64,000 nt of DNA from Cellvibrionaceae bacterium (lineage in GTDB: Bacteria > Pseudomonadota > Gammaproteobacteria > Pseudomonadales > Cellvibrionaceae). The translations under genes were made by a program, and so were the position numbers. The stretch lies in contig JANQJP010000064.1 of assembly GCA_028281575.1 (NCBI GenBank), positions 103,177-167,176 on the forward strand, in the 5' to 3' direction. The notes under the pieces are model-generated. The model was not told the DNA's origin. It made no database searches and saw only the letters and a list, made by a program, of their open reading frames with translations. Shown piece by piece: positions 28,154-37,550 of the stretch (position 1 is the first letter of the stretch; every line of letters begins with the position of its first letter).

Positions 28154-29128
28154 ATGCCCAAACCCCGCAAACAGCTTATTTTTCTCGACGCCACACCCTA
28201 TTACCACTGCACTTCGCGCTGTGTCCGTCGCGCCTTTCTCTGTGGTATTGATACCGTCAGTGGTCAATCGTATGAACACCGTCGCCAATGGGTGGAGGAA
28301 CGTATTGTGTTTCTCGGGCAGGTCTTCGCTATAGATGTATGTGCTTATGCGGTGATGAGTAATCATCACCATGTGGTGTTGCATATCAATAAAGCCCAAT
28401 CTTTAGCCTGGACAGATTTAGAGGTGTGTGAACGTTGGCATCAGTTGTATAAAGGCACATTACTCACCCACAAATTTCTCCGCGGTGAGACCTTGTCTGC
28501 CGCGGAATCTCATGTTGTCAAAGTGACACTGGATAAGTGGCGTTTACAACTCTGTGATATCAGTTGGTTTATGCGGGCCTTAAACGAACCGATTGAACGC
28601 ATGGCCAATGCAGAAGATAAGTGTTCTGGGCGTTTTTGGGAGGCACGTTTTACGTCCCAAGCTTTATTGGATGAAAAAGCCTTAGTGGCCTGTATGGCGT
28701 ATGTGGAGTTGAATCCTGTACGGGCCTGTCTGGCAGAGACGCCTGAAACCTCTGACCACACATCCATTAAAAAACGTATTGAGCAGTTTAAAACAGATGC
28801 AACGCAACCACTGGATTTAGCCGCATTTGTCGGTAACCCTCGCGAACCGATGCCACCGGGTTTACCGTTTGCATTTAAGGATTATCTTGAATTGGTGGAT
28901 TGGACGGGACGGCATATCCGAGACGACAAACGTGGGCATATTGCCCAGGCACACCCCCCGATACTGGATCGGCTCGATATCGAGCCTGACCGATGGCTCA
29001 CGTTAACTACGCAGTTTGAGCAACGCTTTTCGAGCTTTGTGGGGAATGAGGAAAAACTGAAACGTGCAACACAGTTATTGCACTATCAACGCACACCGGG
29101 CTTGGCGCGTTGTCGAGCGTTTTTCTAG
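28154..29128 (+). CDS. REP-associated tyrosine transposase (RAYT, Y1/HUH family)
   Basis: A 324-residue IS200-like single-strand transposase. The HUH-type metal motif is NHHHVVLHI after YAVMS. The helix with the conserved AYVELNPVRA signature is present (about 185-195), with the nearby Phe-Trp-Glu-Ala-Arg block. RAYTs act on REP palindromes. Here the gene lies between a left repeat half (28062) and right repeat ends (29284-29400), while fused full repeats occur at several nearby sites. The gene appears intact, so it may still be active. Confidence 0.88.
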   Translation: MPKPRKQLIFLDATPYYHCTSRCVRRAFLCGIDTVSGQSYEHRRQWVEERIVFLGQVFAIDVCAYAVMSNHHHVVLHINKAQSLAWTDLEVCERWHQLYKGTLLTHKFLRGETLSAAESHVVKVTLDKWRLQLCDISWFMRALNEPIERMANAEDKCSGRFWEARFTSQALLDEKALVACMAYVELNPVRACLAETPETSDHTSIKKRIEQFKTDATQPLDLAAFVGNPREPMPPGLPFAFKDYLELVDWTGRHIRDDKRGHIAQAHPPILDRLDIEPDRWLTLTTQFEQRFSSFVGNEEKLKRATQLLHYQRTPGLARCRAFF

Positions 29129-29283
29129 ATTCTTCTTTTTTTAAATAGACATACTCCAGACTATCCGCAAGGGTGGGTAGGTGCTCGTCTGAAAATTGGG
29201 GTTTTCATCCAAAAGTAAAATCGTACTACTTTGAAAAGCGACTGCGGGTCTTTACATCACGCTGAAAGAAAATATCAAAAGTC

Positions 29284-29400
29284 ATGATTTGATTTTTCTT
29301 AGAGTGGGTGTCTTATTTATTTTTCAGTATTTTTCAGTGGGTGTCTTATTTATTAGTAGGTGTCTTATTTATTAGTATTAGTGGGTGTCTTATTTATTTT
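29284..29400 (+). repeat. Right ends of the REP-like unit, tandem (downstream flank of RAYT)
   Basis: GATTTTTCTTAGAGTGGGTG then TCTTATTTATT, followed by three further GTGTCTTATTTATT-type iterations. It matches the right part of the copy at 24985-25104. The 155 bp between the RAYT stop and this repeat hold nothing else recognisable. Confidence 0.7.
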
Positions 29401-29441
29401 ACTCACCACCGAACACAGCCGCTAAACATAATAAAATCGAT

Positions 29442-29834
29442 TTAATTGGTGATAAGCCTGAATAAGATGGCGCCATCAACCAACACGAGAGTATAACCAA
29501 TACATGAAGCCAAAGGTGACGCGACCGAAACACCACTAACAGCTAGGAGAAAAACCGATAGAACCTGTACTCCTATAAACATCACTCGAGACCAGCTTGT
29601 TTTAACAACAAGGCTTACCCTGGAAGTTACGCTAATTACAAGAATAAAAATCGAAGTAATATTCGTAGATTCAAATATCGCACTTTCCCCATTCCTAACG
29701 AGTAAATTTAGAATTTCATAGTCGTAAAGGTAAAGCCAAAAAAATGGAAGCAGGTTATAGATCAAAAATAAGGCAAGTGATACTAAAGCTAAGACCCTAA
29801 TATCTGAAATTACGCGGACATTACTTATCATCAT
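29442..29834 (-). CDS. Small integral membrane protein, unknown
   Basis: A 130-residue protein with four predicted membrane helices (VLALVSLALFLIYNLLPFFW, SIFILVISVTSRVSL, FIGVQVLSVFLLAVSG, IGYTLVLVDGAILF). No family recognised. It is the second small membrane protein downstream of the RHS toxin, 20 bp after the first. A second immunity or accessory protein is plausible, but that rests only on position. Confidence 0.6.
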   Translation of the reverse strand: MMISNVRVISDIRVLALVSLALFLIYNLLPFFWLYLYDYEILNLLVRNGESAIFESTNITSIFILVISVTSRVSLVVKTSWSRVMFIGVQVLSVFLLAVSGVSVASPLASCIGYTLVLVDGAILFRLITN

Positions 29835-29854
29835 ATTTATCGCTCACGACTTGC

Positions 29855-30178
29855 TCAGGGGTCTGATTTTTCCATGTTCTTTTTTGACCTATACTCGGCT
29901 TCAGCCCTCTTGTTATCACCATAACTCCCCCATCCCCATAGATTTGAACCACCAACACTACGATTTTGCATCCTTCTAGGTTGGGCTGGAGTATCGTCTG
30001 ATATAAATAAATAAAAAATTGGGCCCAAGAAAGGAATAAACAGTACTAGAGTCATAAGCAATTTAACTGCCATATGACCCTTTTTTTTAAATAACTTAAC
30101 ACCAAGAAAAACAGCATAAATTTCTATTGCAAAAAAACAGATAATTAAAAATGCATTTTGAGCTGCTAAATCGGTCAC
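29855..30178 (-). CDS. Small membrane protein, candidate immunity protein of the RHS toxin
   Basis: A 107-residue protein with two N-terminal membrane helices. The second (MTLVLFIPFLGPIFYLFIS) resembles the PLDc_N-like pattern P-x-x-G-P-x-x-Y. A hydrophilic cytoplasmic tail (RRMQNRSVGGSN onward) follows. Its start codon follows the RHS stop by one base. Such coupling is the usual arrangement for toxin and immunity genes. A membrane immunity protein would imply the tip acts at or in the membrane or periplasm. Confidence 0.6.
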   Translation of the reverse strand: MTDLAAQNAFLIICFFAIEIYAVFLGVKLFKKKGHMAVKLLMTLVLFIPFLGPIFYLFISDDTPAQPRRMQNRSVGGSNLWGWGSYGDNKRAEAEYRSKKNMEKSDP

Positions 30179-30179
30179 T

Positions 30180-33100
30180 CTATAACCTAGATGAGTCTAT
30201 AATTCTTTTTTTATAGCAATAACAATTTGGGTCGTTTTTAGGGCTGTTTTTAAATGACGGCCCCGGAGTTGGACAACTGCTTGGAGGTTGCGTTGAAATA
30301 CAATCACAAACTTCGACCTCAATCCACGGTAACGTGCAACCGAGAATCAAACCACAAGTCCCTCCACCAGTCTTTCCTGTCGGAAACGCGTGAGAATTAT
30401 CAGGTAAGCTATTAAGAGCGTCATGCAATGCTCGTGCTTCTCGTCCAAGTGGATATATCCTTATTATTCTTGGTGGAAGAGCAGGTATAGGGGCTAATGT
30501 TTTTAGGCCCAAAGGATCAACGTATCTTAATGGGTTCTGAAGAACGTAACCGTAAGTATTGATGCCGCCATTCAATCCAATAGGATCACTTTGGAGATAC
30601 CTCCCAGTACTCGGATCATAAGTCCTAAAATAGTTGTAATAATACCCACTCTCAACATCAAAATACTGTCCCGGAAACCGAATATTATTTTCAATATCCG
30701 CAACCAGTATATCCACCTCACCGAACGGAGAATAAATGGCTTCCCAAACAACATCTCGGTCACCATCCGCAATAACGACCGGCGCTGAGATATGGTTGGT
30801 GTAAACGTAGAAGGGCTCAAACGCATTACCTAAATCGCCTACGAATTCAACGTCACTAAATACAATTTGGTTTGAGGTCGAGCCCGATGCGTAATAACCC
30901 AGCAGTGCATCGCTCGGCAAATGAATATCAATAGACACGCCCAGTTGCTGCCATGACTGCCCGTCACTAGACGAGTAAACGTAAATAGAATTGGCATTTC
31001 GTTCCAGTCGCACATAGGCGTCACTTGTTTGATAATGTTGCGTTTGCGTCGTTCCGCTAATACGTCGCGCAACGCTAATAAAATTTTCTTCGGGCAGAGC
31101 AATGGGTGTAACAATGTCACCATGTAATAAAATTAGCGGCTGCTTAGCATTTCTCGTAACTCTTACATAATCCGCTGCTGTACTATTGTTTGCTTTTATT
31201 TCAAAACCTGCGGCTACACCCGAGGCAGAGCCCGTTAAATTCGACAAGTTCGCCGAAATTTCCGTATCTCCGTTTGCTGAACGATAGGCGTAATAGCCGT
31301 TTTCGATATTAGCGCTGGTCGAAATTGTAGCAGTCGTTCCATTTATCGATAACGCTGGCGACGCGTTACCGTTGTCATCAATAGAAACCCAACCATCACG
31401 GGAATCCAGTACGGCAACCAAACGCCCGTAGAGGTAGATATAATCTCGGGTATAACCACCACTTTGTTCAGATAGCAATTCGCCATCCACACCGTAGTGA
31501 TAATACGTATATTTGTTAGCGGCTACGTCTAATTTGTGCACACGCTCGCCAAAGGCGTTGTGACCGTATTCGGTTATCGCGCCAGTTGCCTTATCAGTTA
31601 CGGATACAAGGCGATTTGTCGCATCGTAGCTGTGACTTAAGGTATCGGAATCGATCAAATTACCCAGAATATCAAAATCGAGCATACGATGGGTATTGGG
31701 TCCTACAATGGATATGCTCGAACCTGAAGCTATATCCGTGTAAATATAATTATCCGTCGCGCCATCTCTGATAAATGATTCGCGATCGCCAATTAAACTG
31801 TAATTGAAATCTAAATTACCATAGTCACCTGTAGCCGTATCGAGACGGTGAGCATCATCATAGGTATATGCTTCAAGAAAGTTCCGATTTCGTGAACTGT
31901 GATTTATCGACGAAATATTGCCGAAGCCATCAGACAACGTGTAATCAAGATGCAATAAGCCGTGTGATACCGCAATATCATCTATCTGATAGCCATCATC
32001 CAGAGTAAAGCTTTGCGTAGTACCATTAGCAAAGGAAATTGTCTTGACAGGGCCAAATGGATAATAACTCACATGAGTTATCAACGGCGCACCCAGCGCA
32101 GAACCTGCTCGACGAAAACTGACTGCACTTATTCTCCCCAGGCCATCGAGACTGTATTCCAACTCCAAGCCCGATGGATAAACAATACCATCTAATTCGT
32201 ACGTGCGCGTATCGAGATTATACGACGTTGTACTCTTGTTACCCTCTGCGCGACGAATGTCAACTTGTGCATTCAACCTACCATCCTGCACATAGTAAAA
32301 ATTGGTTTCCCGATGTTCACTTACAACACGGGTGAGCCGACCTTTACTCCAATATGCGCTGGCAGCTTCACCAACCACTGGCTGATTTGTTTCTGGATGA
32401 TAAGGTTGATCATATGTATAAGTGATATTTTTATCAGGATCATTCGGGTAACTTATGCTTGTTAAGCGCGACAAATCATCGTAATCGTAAATAATTTCTT
32501 GCACACTTGTTGGGCTATTAGGGTTTGAGTCATCATAACCACGTAATTCGCGCGTCAAATTACCTGCTGCATCATAATAATACATTGTCTTGCCGGTATC
32601 TGGGCTCGTGCGTTCGAGAACATCGCCAAAACCGGAATAAACAAACGTTGTTTCACGAGATATGGCATCTTTATGATTATTTACATTAACAGCAGTGTCA
32701 TAATCTAAATCAGTTGTACCGGCAGCAGGTTCAGCAATTGCATCAAGCTGATTAAGAGGCGTGTGTGTCAATGTAGAAATAAGGTCACGCGGCGCGCCAC
32801 TGGCATCAAAACCATGCTGTTTGAAAAACTTGAGATTTGAATTGTTGTCGTAGTTGAACTCTTCAAAGGTGGAAGCATCTACATCCGTCCCACGCGAACG
32901 TTGATAAAGGCGGTCCAAGCCGTCAGTAATCGACTCTGCTTGGTAAACAACTTCCCCCGCAGCATTCAAATATTTAATAACTGTTGTTTCAATCGCGACA
33001 GTAGTATCCCTATTGATTGTATAGTCTATCCTTTCTCCAAGATTATTTTCTATATAGTCAATTTCCTCTGAGTAACCTGCAACATTGCCCTGCTCATCGT

Positions 33101-35189
33101 CAACTTCTAAATAGCCAATCCTAATCCATGAACCATTTGGATAAGTAATTTTTTCCAACCTGTTTAATATTCGGTTGTACTCAAACATATATGGCAAAGA
33201 AGTTTCTAATTTAATCGACTTAATTAAAGGCCCGTGAGCACCATACCAATATGTCAGCATCGTGTTCACACCATTTTCATCGGTGATAATTCCCGGTTGC
33301 CCCCAAGCATTGTGCTCTCCATAAGTCGTCGATAAATTTTCACCATAACTTAGTGAAATCATATCACCAGCTGCATTGTATGCAGTCACTACAGCGTCGC
33401 CATTTCCTGCTAGTGGACCGTCTACAGTCATCGTTTCAACCCGCAAATTTGTCGGCGAGTCATGGTAAGTGTAGCTGTAATCCCAGCGACGCAATTCTAG
33501 AGCCGTGCGCTGATTCGTATTATCAATCTGGGCGACGGATTTAAGCCGATTATTATCGTAATACTCGTAATTGGTAATTAAGCCCGGCGTATTTATTTGT
33601 TTAATCTGCTGACTTACATAAGAACTTGAAGAGGTATTGTCACTCCAGTCGTAAGATACTGTTAACTCTTCCGTCTCACCTTTTGCGTAGACGATGGATT
33701 TAATAAACCCTGTTTTACCCTGACCTCCCTCATCAAAGTATTCGAATTTGGAAATAAAACCCCTAGCATCTGTGACGGTTTTTTGTTGTCCCCTTAATCC
33801 CGAGGCTTCTCCTCTTCCATAATAAGTAAAAGTGTTACCAGCTCGTGCACAATTTTCAGAGTCCTCGCCCGTAATTGAGATAAGCGGCGATATTTCGTCA
33901 TCCTTGATAAAACCATAGGTGGTCGTTTTACCATTAATATTGGTAAAACTTCTCAAATCGTGATGGTCAAAACCATTTTCAGCTTCAGTAACACCAAGTT
34001 GATTCGCCAGCGTCATTCCATACATCGGCCATTCACGACTGATCGCCACATCTTCCGACGACTGCAGGCCATGATAAGCTTTATATGCTCGCCCCTTTGG
34101 CTCATATATCCACCCGGAGAGGTGAGACGAAGGTGAACCATCTCTAGAAAAATCCGAGAGCGCCGTTTGATAATGCCATTTTGTATCGGGGGAATCATAA
34201 TCCGTTAAATAACGAAAATGACCGACGGTCTGCTGTGATCCATCTGGATAGGTAGCCACAATACTTTCTAGCAAAGGGGTATTCCAATTGGAAACATTGG
34301 TAACTGGATTAAAACGCCAACTAAGGTTTTCGCCGACAAGTTCCATATCCGTCGAGAACTCAACAAATTGAACTGGATTCGACTGTAAATGGGAAGAACG
34401 GCCAGTAATGAGTAATTGTTGCCCGCTAGAGTGGGTGACTATTAACTGCTTATTTGCACCAAAAGTGCGGCTAACTGTATGCGATACCCCACTTGGCGAC
34501 TCTAGTTTGGAAAGATATGCGTTGTAATCTATTCCGTTCGAATTGGCTCCCGAAGCAATTATATCGTAGTGTTCTTTAACGCCATCTTCTGCCCGCGCGA
34601 TAGTAATAGATTCTATACCCGCGTAATTACACTGCTTCCGGGCATAACAATTGATTCTATATGTCACCGAGATTTTATTGGTTCCGTCAATAATATCTGG
34701 CGTAATGGTATTGCTGTCCGGTTTTTCTTTTCTTGCTACAAATGGTGTTGTGTAAGAGTGATAACCGACATCATTGGGGTAATCGTCTGAGAAAGCCTCT
34801 CCCCCATTTAGTTCGTCGACATAATATGAGCGCCAACTGCCATCTGCTTTCCTCAGTTGAAACAAGGTAGCTCCGTTGCTACCTGAGGCATAAGCTTCAC
34901 CTCTCTGACTATAGCTATGAGACCAATGTCCGTAGTAACCCCCATTGCCCGCTGTTCGACTGTTATAGTGCCAACTAAACTCAAGAGGAAACTCCCCACC
35001 TCCCTGATATACAGGGAAATTTTGGTATTTGTTACCGGTGACAATATTTATTGGATTTGGGACATTTAAACAAGCCGCGTTACCGAGGTGTTGGTTGCCA
35101 AAATTTATCCCAATTGCCCCCGGAAAGACCACCGTAGAATATAATGACAAAATAGCTGTAATAGTCGCATAACGAAAAAACTGCCCCAT
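30180..35189 (-). CDS. Secreted RHS/YD-repeat protein with variable C-terminal toxin tip
   Basis: A 1669-residue protein. The N-terminus MGQFFRYATITAILSLYSTV to FPGAIG is a Sec-type signal. A DUF6531-like entry domain (NPINIVTGNKYQNFPVYQGGGEFPLEFSWHYNS) and many YD repeats follow. Residues about 1265-1448 form an inserted beta-sandwich resembling DUF1349/concanavalin-like domains (YVRLERNANSIYVYSSSDGQSW). The RHS core ends at SDPIGLNGGINTYGY to RYVDPLGL. The last about 105 residues are a distinct Cys- and Pro-rich tip (GTCGLILGC, CDCIS, CYCYKK) of unknown activity. No VgrG or PAAR gene is nearby, so export is probably not by type VI. Confidence 0.85.
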   Translation of the reverse strand: MGQFFRYATITAILSLYSTVVFPGAIGINFGNQHLGNAACLNVPNPINIVTGNKYQNFPVYQGGGEFPLEFSWHYNSRTAGNGGYYGHWSHSYSQRGEAYASGSNGATLFQLRKADGSWRSYYVDELNGGEAFSDDYPNDVGYHSYTTPFVARKEKPDSNTITPDIIDGTNKISVTYRINCYARKQCNYAGIESITIARAEDGVKEHYDIIASGANSNGIDYNAYLSKLESPSGVSHTVSRTFGANKQLIVTHSSGQQLLITGRSSHLQSNPVQFVEFSTDMELVGENLSWRFNPVTNVSNWNTPLLESIVATYPDGSQQTVGHFRYLTDYDSPDTKWHYQTALSDFSRDGSPSSHLSGWIYEPKGRAYKAYHGLQSSEDVAISREWPMYGMTLANQLGVTEAENGFDHHDLRSFTNINGKTTTYGFIKDDEISPLISITGEDSENCARAGNTFTYYGRGEASGLRGQQKTVTDARGFISKFEYFDEGGQGKTGFIKSIVYAKGETEELTVSYDWSDNTSSSSYVSQQIKQINTPGLITNYEYYDNNRLKSVAQIDNTNQRTALELRRWDYSYTYHDSPTNLRVETMTVDGPLAGNGDAVVTAYNAAGDMISLSYGENLSTTYGEHNAWGQPGIITDENGVNTMLTYWYGAHGPLIKSIKLETSLPYMFEYNRILNRLEKITYPNGSWIRIGYLEVDDEQGNVAGYSEEIDYIENNLGERIDYTINRDTTVAIETTVIKYLNAAGEVVYQAESITDGLDRLYQRSRGTDVDASTFEEFNYDNNSNLKFFKQHGFDASGAPRDLISTLTHTPLNQLDAIAEPAAGTTDLDYDTAVNVNNHKDAISRETTFVYSGFGDVLERTSPDTGKTMYYYDAAGNLTRELRGYDDSNPNSPTSVQEIIYDYDDLSRLTSISYPNDPDKNITYTYDQPYHPETNQPVVGEAASAYWSKGRLTRVVSEHRETNFYYVQDGRLNAQVDIRRAEGNKSTTSYNLDTRTYELDGIVYPSGLELEYSLDGLGRISAVSFRRAGSALGAPLITHVSYYPFGPVKTISFANGTTQSFTLDDGYQIDDIAVSHGLLHLDYTLSDGFGNISSINHSSRNRNFLEAYTYDDAHRLDTATGDYGNLDFNYSLIGDRESFIRDGATDNYIYTDIASGSSISIVGPNTHRMLDFDILGNLIDSDTLSHSYDATNRLVSVTDKATGAITEYGHNAFGERVHKLDVAANKYTYYHYGVDGELLSEQSGGYTRDYIYLYGRLVAVLDSRDGWVSIDDNGNASPALSINGTTATISTSANIENGYYAYRSANGDTEISANLSNLTGSASGVAAGFEIKANNSTAADYVRVTRNAKQPLILLHGDIVTPIALPEENFISVARRISGTTQTQHYQTSDAYVRLERNANSIYVYSSSDGQSWQQLGVSIDIHLPSDALLGYYASGSTSNQIVFSDVEFVGDLGNAFEPFYVYTNHISAPVVIADGDRDVVWEAIYSPFGEVDILVADIENNIRFPGQYFDVESGYYYNYFRTYDPSTGRYLQSDPIGLNGGINTYGYVLQNPLRYVDPLGLKTLAPIPALPPRIIRIYPLGREARALHDALNSLPDNSHAFPTGKTGGGTCGLILGCTLPWIEVEVCDCISTQPPSSCPTPGPSFKNSPKNDPNCYCYKKRIIDSSRL

Positions 35190-35206
35190 TTGATGCTGAT
35201 CCTTTT

Positions 35207-35659
35207 TTATTCCAATTCAACGACATTCATCTTGTAACCCAAAGGCTGTGGCGCATTATTAACGCCGACACTTTTCCAACCGAGTTCTGAACCATAATAG
35301 GCCTCAATGACAATTTCAAAAAAAGCGTTTAGAAAACGAGATATAGGCGTTTTTTGAGCCATGAGTCTAGTCAGTGAAGCTTCGTCTGGAGGGAGAACAA
35401 CGTCATTTAGTGCAGTCAACCCCTGAAAAAAACCGCGCGCGAATTTTTTATCCTCCACCAGTTCTATTAGAGCATCCCATACTGGTTGACTGTCCGCACC
35501 TGGGCCATCCTGATCTTCAGGCATAAGTAAGACAAGCCATTCCCGACATATATTTTTCCAATTTTTTTCGTCAACGGCTTTCTTAGACTGCGATAGGGTA
35601 TTTTGGGTGGCGGCCAGCCCCCCCAAAAGCGAAACATGAATAAAGTAACGTCGATCCAT
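35207..35659 (-). CDS. Gluconate 2-dehydrogenase subunit 3-like protein with Tat signal
   Basis: A 150-residue small subunit. The N-terminus DRRYFIHVSLLGGLAA carries a twin-arginine motif. The C-terminal YGSELGWKSVGVNNAPQPLGY is the family signature of the membrane/periplasmic partner of GMC dehydrogenases. It is encoded directly after (and abutting) the GMC flavoprotein, which lacks its own signal, so the pair may be exported together by Tat. It lies 17 bp before the RHS gene on the same strand. Confidence 0.75.
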   Translation of the reverse strand: MDRRYFIHVSLLGGLAATQNTLSQSKKAVDEKNWKNICREWLVLLMPEDQDGPGADSQPVWDALIELVEDKKFARGFFQGLTALNDVVLPPDEASLTRLMAQKTPISRFLNAFFEIVIEAYYGSELGWKSVGVNNAPQPLGYKMNVVELE

Positions 35660-37114
35660 CTATGTACCCAAGCGCCTGGCAAAACGTTGCCCAGCATAAT
35701 ACGACAGCACCTGGACAGGAAGAGAGGGGTGAGCAACGACACCACTCGGTAACGCAGAAGAATCTGTCACCAAAATATTTTTGTAACCTCGCAAGAGCAA
35801 CTCGTCGGTTAGCGCCGATGTTTCTTCATCTCCACCCAGCCGACACGCCCCCCTTAACATCGCACCCGATAGCAAGGCGCTAGATACATTAGGAGATGAA
35901 AGCTCTTCTCCACCTGCAGCTTTGTTCCACACAAATAGCTTTTCTTGTAAAAGCCTCAACTTATTTTCCAAAGAAGAAGTATCAACGGAAAAACGCTTTT
36001 TCCCATGCATATCAATACCGTTTTTGTACTTACTTTCCACTTCGACAAACCCGGCGAGTACCGCAACCTTTTCATAGTGCTGCTTCATCCACTTTTTTAT
36101 TCCAGCAGCACCAAAATTACTCGCGTAAAATTTGGCTAGCGATACAGGCCCCGTTATACCCGCCAAATTCCGCCCTTGGCACAAAACTACCCCTTCGCGC
36201 TCAAACTCATTTACAATTAAATCTATGGGTACACCGGCATATCCCTTGTGACCGTCCGGAAGAGAAATGATATGACTGTGAAGTAAGCTTCCAGTAAGGT
36301 ACCTACCAACACTGGCATTTCCCAAGCCGTTGGGCGCCAATGCTTGCTTGCTCTTTCTAAGTAAAAATGGCGTTTCAAGCGGACCAGCTGCCAAAACACA
36401 TGCAGCGACATCTATGCGATGCATTTGCCCTTTTTGTTCATATTCAATTGCCCCAACAGTATCGCGTTCCGATAAGAGAATATTTTTAACATATGCGCTA
36501 CTTATGATCTCTGCCCGCCCAGTTTTTTTTAATCGCGGAATCCAAGTGTTATCGACGCTTCCTTTATCTCGCGGCTTACACCCAAATACACATTGCCCAC
36601 AATAGTTACATGCGGGCCTGCCTGCGGATGGCTCCGACAGAATCGCGACTGGCGCGCGCGCGATATCCCAACCCATTTTTCTGCCTGCTTCGAACAACCG
36701 GCTTGAAACCGGGTTCAATGGATGCGCAGCTTGCTCACCCGGCGTAACTTTTAAAAACGAAATAACGTTTTGTGACGCTCGTTCAAACTCAACGGAATCC
36801 AGACCCCATGATGCTGTGACATTTTTGGGTGGCAGTTGCGAGACGCCTTGAAAATAAAGCGAGGAGCCTCCCAACCCGATAGCTCTCTGATATTCCACGG
36901 GACCGCTCCACTCACTTTCCCCCTTCTCCCACGGCAGAGGGCTTTTTTCGAAGTTATAAGCATCTGTGTGACTGTTTTTTGTATGGTAGGCTGTACCTCT
37001 ATCCAATACGACTACCGAAAACCCCGCTTCCGCAAGCACACAAGCGGCTGGCAACCCTCCATGCCCACTTCCAATAACAGCAATAGGCGTATTTACTCCC
37101 GACATAAAACTCAC
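35660..37114 (-). CDS. GMC-family FAD-dependent oxidoreductase (large subunit)
   Basis: A 484-residue flavoprotein with N-terminal Rossmann motif IGSGHGGLPAACVLAEAG and the GMC signature YQRAIGLGGSSLYFQG. A Cys cluster CNYCGQCVFGC follows at about 175. The C-terminal substrate domain includes LVTDSSALPSGVVAHPSLPVQVLSYYAGQR, where the usual His/Asn pair is only partly evident. It probably oxidises an alcohol or sugar and passes electrons, via a haem or quinone partner not encoded here, to the respiratory chain. Its stop abuts the small-subunit start. Confidence 0.87.
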   Translation of the reverse strand: MSFMSGVNTPIAVIGSGHGGLPAACVLAEAGFSVVVLDRGTAYHTKNSHTDAYNFEKSPLPWEKGESEWSGPVEYQRAIGLGGSSLYFQGVSQLPPKNVTASWGLDSVEFERASQNVISFLKVTPGEQAAHPLNPVSSRLFEAGRKMGWDIARAPVAILSEPSAGRPACNYCGQCVFGCKPRDKGSVDNTWIPRLKKTGRAEIISSAYVKNILLSERDTVGAIEYEQKGQMHRIDVAACVLAAGPLETPFLLRKSKQALAPNGLGNASVGRYLTGSLLHSHIISLPDGHKGYAGVPIDLIVNEFEREGVVLCQGRNLAGITGPVSLAKFYASNFGAAGIKKWMKQHYEKVAVLAGFVEVESKYKNGIDMHGKKRFSVDTSSLENKLRLLQEKLFVWNKAAGGEELSSPNVSSALLSGAMLRGACRLGGDEETSALTDELLLRGYKNILVTDSSALPSGVVAHPSLPVQVLSYYAGQRFARRLGT

Positions 37115-37550
37115 TTATAACAACCCATTTCAGCGCAATCTAAACGCATATGAATGAAGCGTATAAAAATGCAAAAATTTACTGAGAAAAAGATTGGTAA
37201 AATATAGACGTATGTTGAAACTGCTTTTATTTTCATCCATGACTACAAATTTTAATTTTCAGCTTACAAACTCTACAAATTATGCGGCACCCAATCGCAT
37301 TTAAGCGCCATACCTTTAGTTTCTTTTGGTAACAACTCTAGCTAATTTCAGCAAAACTCATAGAAAATAAACGAGAGTTCAATTTAAGCCCTCTGTTTTT
37401 TGAGCAATTCGCAACGAACCGTACCACGATACAATGTGCCAAAACAAGCACAGAAAATACTATAATGCAGCACACCCGATACCTGCGTAAACTCGGGCTT
37501 AGATCGCCAACTATGACACATTAATGACAACCTGCGGACCCCGACTCACC
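37115..37550. other. Intergenic region between divergent genes, no gene seen
   Basis: About 435 bp of AT-rich sequence between the GMC oxidoreductase and the outer-membrane protein. It must hold both promoters. No repeat, RNA gene or convincing ORF was seen. Confidence 0.5.

Noticed and set aside
28069..28399. Upstream continuation of the frame that includes the toxin-tip remnant
   Set aside because: It is the antisense strand of the RAYT gene plus a repeat end, so it cannot be native toxin sequence.
23951..29400. Repeated units resembling a CRISPR array
   Set aside because: Copies are kilobases apart, diverged, with genes between them and no uniform spacers or cas genes; they fit REP-like elements of the RAYT.
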